DNA of 64,000 bases from Cupriavidus malaysiensis (GTDB lineage: Bacteria > Pseudomonadota > Gammaproteobacteria > Burkholderiales > Burkholderiaceae): contig NZ_CP017754.1 of assembly GCF_001854325.1 (NCBI RefSeq), positions 3,782,001 to 3,846,000 of the forward strand. The letters run 5' to 3'. A model generated the notes under the pieces. The model was not told the DNA's origin and ran no database searches. It saw only the letters and a list, made by a program, of their open reading frames with translations. Positions within the stretch are counted from its first letter, which is position 1, and every line of letters starts with the position of its first letter. Position numbers and translations under genes: made by a program. This document shows, in pieces, positions 48,296-58,889 of this stretch.

Positions 48296-48324
48296 TTGGT
48301 CTGCGAGACAGTGCGGTGTATAGT
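48296..48324 (+). promoter_or_regulatory. Candidate promoter between zapA and the 6S RNA gene
   Basis: TTGGTC (48296-48301) and TATAGT (48319-48324) are separated by exactly 17 bases. It would start a transcript near 48331, about 150 bases upstream of the mature 6S RNA, giving a longer precursor or a separate small RNA. Confidence 0.45.
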
Positions 48325-48417
48325 GTAGCCAGACTGCACGACGCCACACAGGTGCAGCAAAATGGTCGGGTTACCGCGCCTGGCCGCCGTTCTCATCCCA
48401 TCCTAGTTAGAAACGGC

Positions 48418-48478
48418 AAACGTCTGACATCGCACTTGGTGCTCCGCTCCGGGTGATCTTCGAAAGTCAGACGTTTGA
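48418..48478. repeat. Inverted repeat upstream of the 6S RNA gene
   Basis: AAACGTCTGAC and its exact reverse complement GTCAGACGTTT are separated by about 38 bases and end just before the mature 6S RNA. It may be a hairpin in the precursor or a protein site over the promoter. Confidence 0.6.
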
Positions 48479-48481
48479 CAG

Positions 48482-48697
48482 TTTCCCTGCCTGGTTCGTA
48501 AGGGTCATAAACTCCTTGAACCGATATGCATTGCATGGTGCGGGATCATGTCGCGTGGGCGAGCGCGTCACAACATTCATAGTCCGGGCCGAGCCTGGAC
48601 TCCCTGAGTGGGTGATGTACCCGAAATGCGACTTCCGCAGCCACTCTGAACCTCACTTGGGTTCAGGATGCCGACCCAGCGGCCGAGGCGGGGACCC
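48482..48697 (+). ncRNA. ssrS: 6S RNA
   Basis: Regulatory RNA that mimics an open promoter and sequesters sigma-70 RNA polymerase in stationary phase. Position right after zapA is the classical site. The closing stem pairs TTCCCTGCCTGGTTCG (from 48483) with CGGCCGAGGCGGGGA (to about 48694). Inside, CTCCTTGAACCGATA resembles the E. coli CCCCTGAGCCGATA block. The 3' side has TCTGAACCTCACTTGGGTTCA, a hairpin matching TTGAACCAAGGGTTCAA. The mature ends are estimates. About 215 bases is slightly longer than the usual 180-190. Confidence 0.85.
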
Positions 48698-48705
48698 CCT
48701 TCAAC

Positions 48706-48736
48706 AAGGCGGTGGTGCAGACCACCGCCTTTTTTC
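48706..48736 (+). terminator. Intrinsic terminator after 6S RNA
   Basis: AAGGCGGTGGT (48706-48716) pairs with ACCACCGCCTT (48721-48731) around a GCAG loop, followed by TTTTTT. Confidence 0.9.
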
Positions 48737-48813
48737 TTGCCTGCGTTCTTGCCTGCGGCCGGCTCGGCGGTCGTCACTTGCGGCCCGCCGCCGCGCCACC
48801 AGAGGATCTGCTG

Positions 48814-49308
<495 letters not shown>

Positions 49309-49353
49309 CGCCCGCCGCATGGCGCCCCTTCCGCCGAGCCCCCGCTCCCGGCC

Positions 49354-50184
49354 ATGAGCCTAGCCGACCTGCCCGTCCTGATTCCCGCCCTGCTGCTGCT
49401 CGGCGCCTTCACCGGCTTCTGCGCCGGACTGCTCGGCGTGGGTGGCGGCATGATGATGGTGCCCTTCCTGACGCTGCTCTTCACCGTGCTGCGCTTTCCC
49501 GCCGAGGTCATCGTGCACATGGCCATCGCCACTGCGATGTCGACCATCCTGTTCACCTCGCTGTCGTCGGTACGGGCCCACCATCGGCGCGGCGCCGTAC
49601 GCTGGCCGTTAGCCTGTGCGCTCGCGCCGGGCATCCTGGTGGGCGGCCTGATCGGCAGCGGCAAGGTCTTCGCCGCGCTCAAGACCGGCTGGCTGTCGCT
49701 GCTGTTCGCCGGCTTCGTCGGTTTCTCGGCGCTGCAGATGCTGCGCGCGCGCAAGCCGGCGCCCTCGCGCCAGTTGCCCGGGCCCGGCGGCATGGTCGGC
49801 GCCGGCACGGTGATCGGCTTCGTGTCGAGCCTGGTCGGCGCGGGCGGCGGCTTCGTCTCGGTGCCCTTCATGACCTGGTGCAACGTGCCGATCCACAATG
49901 CGGTGGCCACCTCCGCCGCGCTCGGCTTCCCCATCGCGGTGGCGAGCGTGATCGGCTACGTGTGGAGCGGCCTCGGCCTGGCAGGCATGCCGGCGGGATC
50001 GTTCGGCTACGTCTACCTGCCGGCCCTGGCGGTGGTGGCGACGGCCAGCGTGCTGACCGCGCCGCTGGGCGCGCGCGCCGCGCACCGCATGGACGTGGCG
50101 CAGCTGCGCCGCGCCTTCGCTGTATTGCTTGCCTGCCTGGCCGGCTACATGCTGTGGAAGGGGCTGCAGGCCCTGCAGGCATAG
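49354..50184 (+). CDS. TSUP (TauE/SafE) family membrane transporter
   Basis: A 276-residue permease with eight predicted helices. The two family repeats begin FTGFCAGLLGVGGGMMMVPF (about 17-36) and GFVSSLVGAGGGFVSVPFMT (about 150-169), the inverted duplication typical of TauE/SafE. The family exports sulfite, sulfoacetate or other anions; no neighbour points to a substrate. Confidence 0.9.
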   Translation: MSLADLPVLIPALLLLGAFTGFCAGLLGVGGGMMMVPFLTLLFTVLRFPAEVIVHMAIATAMSTILFTSLSSVRAHHRRGAVRWPLACALAPGILVGGLIGSGKVFAALKTGWLSLLFAGFVGFSALQMLRARKPAPSRQLPGPGGMVGAGTVIGFVSSLVGAGGGFVSVPFMTWCNVPIHNAVATSAALGFPIAVASVIGYVWSGLGLAGMPAGSFGYVYLPALAVVATASVLTAPLGARAAHRMDVAQLRRAFAVLLACLAGYMLWKGLQALQA

Positions 50185-50318
50185 CGCCCGCGTGACGGCT
50201 GCATGACGGCCGCCTCGGTCCGCCCGGATACAAGTCGATACAAGGTGGGGATGGCCGGCACGGAACGTTGGCCGCCATCCCGCGTCTGAACACGCGTGAC
50301 TTCGAACGGGAGAACAAG

Positions 50319-51026
50319 ATGAAGAAAATGATCGCCGCCACCCTGCTGGGTTCCACGGCCATGGTCGCCGCCGCCCAGGGCGGACCGGTCCATGCGGAGG
50401 GCCTGCCGGCCCCTGCGGGCGTGCTGTCGCTGTCCGCCGATGCCGCCACCGATGTGCCGACCGACACCGTGCGCATGACGCTCGCAGCCGAACAGGAAGG
50501 CAGCGAGCCGGCCGCAATCTCGTCCGCGCTGTCGGCGCGCGCGCAGGAGGTGATCGCGCAGGCCAAGCGCACCGCGGGCGTGCAGGCGGAATCGGGCGGA
50601 TTCACCATCCACCCGACCACCGACCGCAACGGCCGCATCAATGCCTGGCGCGGACGTGCCGAGGTCGTGCTGCAATCGCGGGATTTCGCCGCCGTGTCCA
50701 AGCTGGCCGGCCAGCTGGCCAGCCAGATGCAGGTGCAGAGCATCGCCTTCTCGCTGTCGCGCGAAGCACGCCAGGCCGCCGAGACCAAGCTGGTCGAACA
50801 GGCCGTGTCCAGCTTCCGCGACAAGGCGCAGGCCACCGCCAGGCTGTTCGGCTACGGCAGCTACACCATCCGCGAGGTCTCGCTCAACGAAGGCGGCGCG
50901 GTCATGCCGATGCCGCGCATGTACGCAGCCAAGGCCATGGTCTCGGATGCGGCGCCGGTACCGGTCGAGGGCGGCAAGGCCCAGGTCACGGTGACCGTCA
51001 GCGGCACCGTGCAGATGCTCAAGTAA
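50319..51026 (+). CDS. SIMPL domain periplasmic protein
   Basis: The 235-residue precursor has a signal peptide (about 1-26, ending PVHA). The SIMPL (DUF541, BP26/OMP28) domain has the pattern LSLSADAATDVPTDTVRMTL near its start and VTVTVSGTVQML at its C-terminus. Members are exported proteins found in the periplasm or outer membrane with uncertain function; some protect against oxidative stress. The start is set by GGGAGAA upstream. A GC hairpin lies between its stop and the convergent matB stop. Confidence 0.88.
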   Translation: MKKMIAATLLGSTAMVAAAQGGPVHAEGLPAPAGVLSLSADAATDVPTDTVRMTLAAEQEGSEPAAISSALSARAQEVIAQAKRTAGVQAESGGFTIHPTTDRNGRINAWRGRAEVVLQSRDFAAVSKLAGQLASQMQVQSIAFSLSREARQAAETKLVEQAVSSFRDKAQATARLFGYGSYTIREVSLNEGGAVMPMPRMYAAKAMVSDAAPVPVEGGKAQVTVTVSGTVQMLK

Positions 51027-51035
51027 GGCGCCCCC

Positions 51036-51063
51036 CGGCCCCGCCGCCACCATGGCGGGGCCG
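51036..51063 (+). terminator. GC hairpin between SIMPL and matB
   Basis: CGGCCCCGCC (51036-51045) pairs with GGCGGGGCCG (51054-51063) around an 8-base loop, in the 57 bases between two convergent genes. No T-run follows. Confidence 0.4.
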
Positions 51064-51083
51064 GGAGGCCGTCTGGCGCGGCC

Positions 51084-52637
<1,554 letters not shown>

Positions 52638-52741
52638 GGTGCGATCGGATGCAAAAGGACGTGCGAAAGGAGGTGCGGAAGAAGAACGGGAAGCGGAAAA
52701 GGACAATAGCAGATGACTCCCCTGCGCGGCGCGCGGCGCTG

Positions 52742-53524
52742 TCAGTCGCCGGTGAAGCGCGGCGGCCGGCGCGCCAGGAAGGCGGCCACGCCCTCGGCAT
52801 GGTCGTGCCCCGGCACATAGGCGAAATGCGCCGCCAGCTCGGCTTCGGAGAGCGGCTCCGGCTGTGGCGCCAGGCGCCGGATGGTAGCCTTGTTGATGCG
52901 GGCCGCTGCCGGCGCGCCGGCAGCGATGCGGGCCACCGTGGCCTCGACCTCGGCGGCCAGTGCGTCCGCTGCCACCACGCGCGTCAGCAGCCCCTTGGCC
53001 TGGGCCTCGGCCGCGCCGAACACCCGTCCCTCGAGCAGGATCTCCAGAGTGACCGCACGCCCCGCCAGGGCCAGCAATCCCTGCAGCTCGCCCGGCGCCA
53101 TGGGGAAGCCGAGCCGGTTGATGGGCACGCCGAAGCGCGCGTCGGCAGCGGCCACGCGCAGGTCGCAATGGCAGGCGATCTCGAGGCCGCCGCCGACGCA
53201 GACGCCTTCGATCATCGCCACGGTGGGCAACGGACAATGCGCCACGGCAGCCAGGGCCGGGGCGATGATGTCCATATGGTAGCGGCGCACGGCGGCGGTG
53301 TCGGCGCGTTCCACCGGGAACTCGGCGATGTCGGCACCGGCGGCGAAATGGCCGCCGTCGCCACGCACCACCACGCAGCGCAGCGCGCGCTCCCCGGCCA
53401 GCGTGGCAAAGGCCGCGGCCAGCTCGCGCCACATCGCGGCCGAGATCGCGTTGAGCCTGCCAGGATGAGACAGCGTGACGGTCGCGACCTGCCCGGCGCG
53501 CCCCAGGGTGACATGGCCGCTCAT
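52742..53524 (-). CDS. Enoyl-CoA hydratase/isomerase family protein
   Basis: A 260-residue crotonase-fold protein with HFAAGADIAEF (oxyanion-hole strand) and VCVGGGLEIACHCDLRVAAA. The first catalytic glutamate (GGGLE) is present. At the position of the second glutamate, FGVPINRLG replaces the usual FGxPE-xxxG, so classical hydratase activity is doubtful. It lies between the Bug binding protein and matB genes and so may act on a malonyl- or acyl-CoA intermediate. The specific reaction is unknown. Confidence 0.85.
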   Translation of the reverse strand: MSGHVTLGRAGQVATVTLSHPGRLNAISAAMWRELAAAFATLAGERALRCVVVRGDGGHFAAGADIAEFPVERADTAAVRRYHMDIIAPALAAVAHCPLPTVAMIEGVCVGGGLEIACHCDLRVAAADARFGVPINRLGFPMAPGELQGLLALAGRAVTLEILLEGRVFGAAEAQAKGLLTRVVAADALAAEVEATVARIAAGAPAAARINKATIRRLAPQPEPLSEAELAAHFAYVPGHDHAEGVAAFLARRPPRFTGD

Positions 53525-53600
53525 CGGCGCTCTCCCGCCTGCGTTACGGGACGGCATGCGATGCACGGCAAGAGCGGTTTCTGCATGGTAGCCACCGGCA

Positions 53601-54599
53601 TCAGTCGATGGTGGCGCCGGACTGCTGTACCACCTGGGCCCAGCGCGCCACCTCGGCATGCAGGAACTTGCCGAACTGCTCCGGCGTGTAGGCCGGCGTC
53701 TCGGAGCCGTTGTTGAGCCAGATCTGCTTCAGTTCAGGGGTATTCAAGGCCTTCTCCACTTCGGCATGGAGCCGCTCGACGACTTCGCGCGGCGTTCCCT
53801 TCGGCGCCCACAGCGCGTACCAGGTCGAGACATCATAGTTCGCCACGCCCGCCTCGGCCGCGGTGGGCACGTTGGGGAAGGCTGCCGAGCGCTTGCTCGC
53901 GGCCACCGCCAGCGCCTTGATGCGGCCGGAGCGGATGTGCTGCGCGGAGGAGCCGAGCCCGTCGAACATCATGTCGACCTGGCCCGCCATCAGGTCGGAC
54001 AGCGCGGGGCCGGCTCCCTTGTAGGGCACGTGCGCGATATCGGTCTTGGTCTGCAGCTTGAACAGCTCGCCCGCCAGGTGGTGGGCGGAACCGTTGCCCG
54101 CCGAACCGTAGTTCAGCTTGCCGGGATTCTTGCGCGCGAAATCGACCAGCTCGGCCAGCGTGCCGGCACGCACCTTGGCGGGATTCACCACGATCACCTG
54201 CGGCGGCTGCGCGATCAGCGTGACCGGCACGAAGTCGCGCTCGATGTCGTAGTCGAGCTTCTTGTAGAAGGACGGCGCGATCGCATGGTGGGCACCGCCG
54301 ATGAACAAGGTGTAGCCGTCCGGCGCGGCCTTGGCCGCCAGGCTGGCGCCGACGGTACCGCCCGCGCCGCCGCGGTTGTCGATCACGAACTGCTTGCCGA
54401 GCTGCTTGGACAACTGTGCGGTCAGCGGCCGCGCGAAGGCATCGGTGCCGCCTCCGGCGGGGAATGGCACGATCACCGTGACCGGCCTGGCCGGCCACGC
54501 TTCGGCCTGTGCCGCCGGCGCGGCCAGGCCCAGGCAGGCGGCCCCCGCGGCGGCGAGCGCGGCCACGCGCGCGCCCAGTCTCGACTGGCGTTGCATCAT
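53601..54599 (-). CDS. Bug-family tripartite tricarboxylate transporter solute-binding protein
   Basis: Periplasmic binding protein of 332 residues in the TctC/Bug family abundant in Burkholderiales. A signal peptide ends near residue 32 (PAAQA). WPARPVTVIVPFPAGGGTDA is the ligand-contacting start, GGAGGTVGASLAAKAAPDGY and AHVPYKGAGPALSDLMAGQ are family signatures. No TctA/TctB membrane subunits are in the window, which is common for orphan Bugs. The operon suggests malonate or a similar dicarboxylate. The ATG pair is preceded by AGGAG at 5 bases. Confidence 0.88.
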   Translation of the reverse strand: MMQRQSRLGARVAALAAAGAACLGLAAPAAQAEAWPARPVTVIVPFPAGGGTDAFARPLTAQLSKQLGKQFVIDNRGGAGGTVGASLAAKAAPDGYTLFIGGAHHAIAPSFYKKLDYDIERDFVPVTLIAQPPQVIVVNPAKVRAGTLAELVDFARKNPGKLNYGSAGNGSAHHLAGELFKLQTKTDIAHVPYKGAGPALSDLMAGQVDMMFDGLGSSAQHIRSGRIKALAVAASKRSAAFPNVPTAAEAGVANYDVSTWYALWAPKGTPREVVERLHAEVEKALNTPELKQIWLNNGSETPAYTPEQFGKFLHAEVARWAQVVQQSGATID

Positions 54600-54768
54600 C
54601 TTGTCTCCTCGCATCGTTATGGTCGTTCTTGTCGTTGCACTGCGGACTACCGATTACCGACTGCCAACTGCCAACCGCGAACCGCGAACCGCCAAAACCA
54701 AAACCAGCTGCAGACACCGGTGGGCACGCCCGAGACGGGCCGCGACCCGTCTCAGGCCCCTTGCCGGC
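54600..54768 (-). repeat. Intergenic spacer with short direct repeats
   Basis: The 169 bases between the Bug gene and malonyl-CoA decarboxylase contain short repeats such as ccgcgaa-ccgcgaa-ccgccaa and ccgactgccaa-ctgccaa near 54654-54705. I see no gene or terminator. Confidence 0.5.
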
Positions 54769-56211
54769 CTACAACAGCTTGGCCACCGCGCGGCTCATGC
54801 GCGGGTTGCCCTCGCCCAGGCGCGCCAGATTGTCGTCGAGCGCGTCGGGCACGTAGAGATAATTGACCATCATGCCGCAGGACTGGGCCCGCCCTTTCTT
54901 GGAGAGATCGGCGGCCCAGTTGAGGCGCTCCACGCAAGCGCCGTTGCCCAGGTGAAAGCGTGCCACCGGATCGGCCGGCGCCTCGCGGCTGCGCTCGCGC
55001 ACGAGGAAATGTGCGGCCAGTGCCATGCCCGCCTCCCGTGCCGGCGCTTCGTCTCCGGCGGCGGCGCACTCAGTCAGCGCGGCCACCCAGCCTGCGCCGT
55101 CGGCGGGCGTGCCGCCATGGCGCTCGCGCCAGCGCGCCAGGCGCTTCTCGCCCAGCACGGTGGCCACGGCGGCGCTGTCCTGCTTGCGCAGCCAGTCGGC
55201 AAAGCCCGGGATCGGCGACAGCGTGGCGAACTGCTTGAGCTTGGGAAACTCGCGCTGCAACTCCTCGATCACGCGCTTGAGCAGGAAGTTGCCGAAGCTG
55301 ACGCCGCGCAGACCCGCCTGCGTGTTCGAGATCGAGTAGAAGATGGCCCACTTGACGCGGCGCAGGTCCTCCAGGGGCGCCGCCTCGTCGAGCAGCGCCT
55401 GCACATTGGCCGACATCTCGGGCGCGAAGGCCACTTCGACGAAGATCAACGGCTCACGCGGGATACGCGGGTGGAAGAAGGCGTAGCAGCGGCGATCGGA
55501 ATCGAGACGGTTGCGCAGGTCGGCCCACGAGGCGATCTCGTGTACGGCCTCATAACGGATCAGCTTTTCCAGCAGCGACGCGGGAGAGTCCCAGGTGATG
55601 GGCTGCAGCTCGAGCAGGCCGACGTCGAACCAGTTGGAGAACATCGCCTCCAGGTCCTCGTCGAGCGCGCGCAGGCCGGGCATGCGCTTATGCCAGCGCA
55701 GCATGTCGGCGCGCAGTGCGATGAGGAAATGCAGCCCGCACGCCGAGCCGTCCGGCCCCGGCTGGCCATGCAGCGCGGCCATGCGCTTGAAGAAGCGGAT
55801 GCGCGCGTTCGACAGGGCCTGCGACAGCGCCGTGCCCCCCTTGCCACCTTCGGGCTCTGCGGTGCTGCCGCTGGCCGCCACCTCCGCCAGCACCGCGAGC
55901 ATGGCCTGGCGCAACGCTTCCGAGGCCGCCTCGTACACGGCACGCCAGGATTGTGCCGCCGCGTTGGCGGCACTGTCGGTGAGGCGGGCGTCGAAGCACA
56001 GGCGCAACTGCTCGCGCTGACGGCGCTGCGCGCGCGTGGACAGCAGCTCCGGCTGAGCCTCGGCCGGCGCCGTGCGCGCCGGCGCGTCCTTGCGCTGCCA
56101 CCAGCGCCCGAAGCGCGAAAGCAGGGAGGCGGACGGGGCGCCTCCTTCACTGAGCGGCGCGCTGACCGTGGTGCCGCCGATATCCTTGTCGCCAGTATCG
56201 AGAGAGCTCAT
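54769..56211 (-). CDS. mcd: Malonyl-CoA decarboxylase
   Basis: Converts malonyl-CoA to acetyl-CoA and CO2. The 480-residue protein ends with the MCD domain: FFHPRIPREPLIFVEVAFAP, YSISNTQAGLRGVSFGNFLL and FATLSPIPGFADWL (catalytic His/Ser region). The C-terminal VARFHLGNGACVERLNWAAD and GMMVNYLYVPDAL belong to the same domain. The first 60 residues are a hydrophilic extension. It is a soluble single-chain enzyme like the eukaryotic MLYCD, distinct from the multi-subunit biotin or Mdc systems. It follows the GntR regulator by 70 bases. Confidence 0.93.
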   Translation of the reverse strand: MSSLDTGDKDIGGTTVSAPLSEGGAPSASLLSRFGRWWQRKDAPARTAPAEAQPELLSTRAQRRQREQLRLCFDARLTDSAANAAAQSWRAVYEAASEALRQAMLAVLAEVAASGSTAEPEGGKGGTALSQALSNARIRFFKRMAALHGQPGPDGSACGLHFLIALRADMLRWHKRMPGLRALDEDLEAMFSNWFDVGLLELQPITWDSPASLLEKLIRYEAVHEIASWADLRNRLDSDRRCYAFFHPRIPREPLIFVEVAFAPEMSANVQALLDEAAPLEDLRRVKWAIFYSISNTQAGLRGVSFGNFLLKRVIEELQREFPKLKQFATLSPIPGFADWLRKQDSAAVATVLGEKRLARWRERHGGTPADGAGWVAALTECAAAGDEAPAREAGMALAAHFLVRERSREAPADPVARFHLGNGACVERLNWAADLSKKGRAQSCGMMVNYLYVPDALDDNLARLGEGNPRMSRAVAKLL

Positions 56212-56281
56212 GGAATGCCTGTCGTCGGTGCGTTGCAGGAAATGAAGGAAGGGGAGGAATGGAAACCTCGCGGCAGGGCAG

Positions 56282-56965
56282 CTAGGCCTGCGCCGCCCGG
56301 GCCGGCGGCACGTGCGGCGCCTCCGCGTCGAGGGTCTTGAGCGCGGCGCGCTGGCGCAGCAGGTGGGTCTTCATCAGCGCCTCGGCGCCTTCGGGATCGT
56401 GTGCCTTGAGCGCTGAAAAGACCGACAGGTGCTCCGCGCAGGATTCCTGGATGCGGCCCGGCAATTTCAGGCTCTTGTGACGGGACAGGCGCAGCACCTT
56501 GCGCAGGTCGCTGATCAGTCCGCTCAGCCAGCGGTTGCCGGCGAGGCGCTGGATGGCCTCGTGGATCTGGTAGTTGGTTTCATAGTAGGCATCGATGCGC
56601 CCGGCACACGCGTGATCTGCGAGTTCAGCGTGCAGGCCCTCAAGCGCGTCGAGATCGGCGGCGCTGGCCTTGCGCGCCGCCTCATAGGCGCAGCGCCCTT
56701 CGAGCAGCGCCATCAGCGGGAAGATCTCGTCCAGATCCTGCTCGGACAGTTCGTTGACCACGCAGCCGCGGCGCGGCTCCAGGCGCACCAGACCTTCGGC
56801 CGCCAGCACCTTGAGCGCTTCCCGCAGCGGCGTGCGCGAGATGCCCAGTTCGCCCGCCAGCGCCACTTCGTCGATCCAGGCGCCCGAGGGCAAGGCGTGT
56901 TCGCCGATCATGGCGCGCAGCCGCTCGGCGACTTCGAGATACAGGGCTTGCTGCACGATGCGCAC
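56282..56965 (-). CDS. GntR-family transcriptional regulator (FadR/FCD subgroup)
   Basis: Regulator of the malonate genes downstream. From a GTG at 56965 it has 227 residues: an N-terminal winged helix (ERLRAMIGEHALPSGAWIDE, LAGELGISRTPLREALKVLA) and a C-terminal FCD ligand domain with its metal/ligand residues (ETNYQIHEAIQRLAGN). GGGGGA is 6 bases before the GTG. An ATG at 57091 is in frame, but using it would put the 16-bp palindrome at 57064-57079 inside the coding part. MatR-type regulators of malonate operons have this layout. Confidence 0.85.
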   Translation of the reverse strand: MRIVQQALYLEVAERLRAMIGEHALPSGAWIDEVALAGELGISRTPLREALKVLAAEGLVRLEPRRGCVVNELSEQDLDEIFPLMALLEGRCAYEAARKASAADLDALEGLHAELADHACAGRIDAYYETNYQIHEAIQRLAGNRWLSGLISDLRKVLRLSRHKSLKLPGRIQESCAEHLSVFSALKAHDPEGAEALMKTHLLRQRAALKTLDAEAPHVPPARAAQA

Positions 56966-57793
56966 GGATTTTCCCCCGGTGTCGCGCCAGGCTGCGCGGG
57001 CCGGCATGCCCGCGTGCGGCTCTGCCCGCCGCACCGCATCGATGCGGTGCCTCAGGCGCAATAATTCATAATTATGAATAACGCCAGACATCCGGCAAGC
57101 GATTTCGATGATGCAGCGCACCAGGATCCGGACAGCTCCGCGCCGCGGGCGCAAGCTGGATGGCGGATTCGAGCCAAGATGGAAGAAGGCGGGAAGAGAC
57201 GGTAAAAGAAAGTGATGCGAAGCAGGGTGGCCAGACAAGCACAGCGAACAGACGGCGGGACGGATACCGCCTCCCGGCGGCATCCGCCCGCGCCCACAAG
57301 TGCTCGCCCGTTCATCGCTGCCCGGCTCGGCGGCCGGACCTGGCGTGGGCCGTGCAATGCGATGCCGGCCCGGCACCTACCCCCGTCATACCGCAATGCG
57401 CTCCGTTGCCGGGGCGCGTCCCCGTTCCAATGATGATGAGTGTGGACGCGGTCTGCTCCCTGCGCGTCTCGTTTGGTTTGTTGTAGCGGTAACTTAGCGA
57501 TTCGCGTGCCAGGGTGCATAAGCCCCTGATTTCCTTGGGGGAAGGCCGCGCCAAGTTGTTACAAACAGATAAATATGTAACAGCATGTATCTATGCTGCA
57601 ACGCCCGCGGACGCGGCAAGTGAGAAGTTTCCAACAGCGGAAACGACTGTTTTCCGTCCCGCACCGTCCACCGGGTGCGACAATGTGCGCGCACCGGCGC
57701 TCCTGCAGCGATCCAATCGGTTGCATCCATGCAACCCTTGCCGCCCGGCTGCGCCCATTTCCCGAAACCGCCAGTCAGGCAGAGGAACGCACC
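56966..57793. other. Long intergenic region upstream of the GntR and yjgN genes
   Basis: These 828 bases hold the candidate GntR operator (57064-57079), and gttac-N14-gtaac (57558-57581) with cagcat-N6-atgctg (57581-57598) near the yjgN side. The rest is featureless. Open frames in it lack family features. Confidence 0.5.
57064..57079. promoter_or_regulatory. 16-bp palindrome, candidate GntR operator
   Basis: ATTCATAATTATGAAT is a perfect palindrome about 100 bases before the regulator start. It is strikingly AT-rich in a GC-rich genome and of the size bound by FadR/MatR-like dimers. Binding by the adjacent GntR protein is inferred. Confidence 0.6.
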
Positions 57794-58873
57794 ATGTCAT
57801 CCAGCCCCGACACGATCGCCGCGGACCACGAGACGCCCGCAACATCGCATGCCCTGCCCCTGCGCTTTACCGGGTCCGGCTCCGAGTACTTCCGCATCTG
57901 GATCGTCAATGCGCTGCTCAGCGTGGTCACGCTGGGCATCTACTCGGCCTGGGCCAAGGTCCGCACGCTGCAGTACTTCTATCGGAACACCGAGCTCGAC
58001 GGCGCCACCTTCGACTATCACGGCCGCCCGCTGGCGATCCTGAAAGGCCGCGCCATCGTCCTCGTGCTGATGCTGGCCTTCAATATGGCCGGCCAGTTCT
58101 CCGTGTGGCTGCCGCTGCTGCTGGGCCTGGCCCTGGTCCTGGTATTCCCGCCGCTGCTGGTGCGCTCGCTGCGCTTCCGCCTGGCCAATTCGAGCTACCG
58201 CGGCCTGCGCTTCGCCTTCACCGGCGGCGATGCCGGCGGCTACCGGGTCTTCCTGCTGTGGCCGCTCGCAACGGCGGCCACGCTCGGCATGCTGGCGCCG
58301 CTGGCCCACCAGCGCTTCAAGCAGTACCAGCACGAGCATACCCGCTACGGCACCGTACCCTTTGCCTTCTCGGCCCATGCGGGCGCGTTCTACGGCGTGT
58401 ACCTGCGCACTTTTGCCATGATGCTGGGCCTGGTCGTGATCGCCGCGCTATGCGGCATCGCCATCGGCGTCGGCCTCGGTTCGCTGCTGGGTCATGGGCC
58501 CCAGCGTGCCATGCTCGCTACGGCGCTGTCAGTGGGCGCCTTCTACGTTGCCTCGCTGGCGATAGGTCCTTTCTTCCTGGCACGGCTGCAGAACCTGGTG
58601 TGGAACCACACCACGCTCGGCCCGCACCGCTTCCGCAGCGAAGTCGGTGCGTTCCGCTATTTCTGCCTCGTGCTGAGCAACCTGGTCGGCATCGTGCTGA
58701 CGCTCGGGCTGTTCGCGCCCTTCGCCCGCGTGCGCGCGCTGCGCTACCGCCTGGCCTGCGTCACCCTGCTGGCAGCCGGGCCGCTTGACAGCTTCGTCGC
58801 CGGCGAGGCCGAGCAGGTCGGCGCGCTGGGCGATGCGGCGGTGGACTGGTACGACATCGACATCGCCCTCTGA
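57794..58873 (+). CDS. YjgN family (DUF898) membrane protein
   Basis: A 359-residue membrane protein. The DUF898 repeats appear as FTGSGSEYFRIWIVNALLSV, TLGIYSAWAKVRTLQYFYRN and, later, VGAFRYFCLVLSNLVGIVLT with TLGLFAPFARVRALRYR, a duplication typical of YjgN. About eight helices. Function unknown. AGAGGA precedes the ATG by 8 bases. The M48 peptidase gene begins 16 bases after its stop, an association common for this family. Confidence 0.88.
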   Translation: MSSSPDTIAADHETPATSHALPLRFTGSGSEYFRIWIVNALLSVVTLGIYSAWAKVRTLQYFYRNTELDGATFDYHGRPLAILKGRAIVLVLMLAFNMAGQFSVWLPLLLGLALVLVFPPLLVRSLRFRLANSSYRGLRFAFTGGDAGGYRVFLLWPLATAATLGMLAPLAHQRFKQYQHEHTRYGTVPFAFSAHAGAFYGVYLRTFAMMLGLVVIAALCGIAIGVGLGSLLGHGPQRAMLATALSVGAFYVASLAIGPFFLARLQNLVWNHTTLGPHRFRSEVGAFRYFCLVLSNLVGIVLTLGLFAPFARVRALRYRLACVTLLAAGPLDSFVAGEAEQVGALGDAAVDWYDIDIAL

Positions 58874-58889
58874 GCCCGCCGCCGCCGCC

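Noticed and set aside
57052-57519. Short open frames in the gap between the GntR and yjgN genes
   Set aside because: No ribosome-binding site, domain or consistent coding character; they arise from GC-rich composition.
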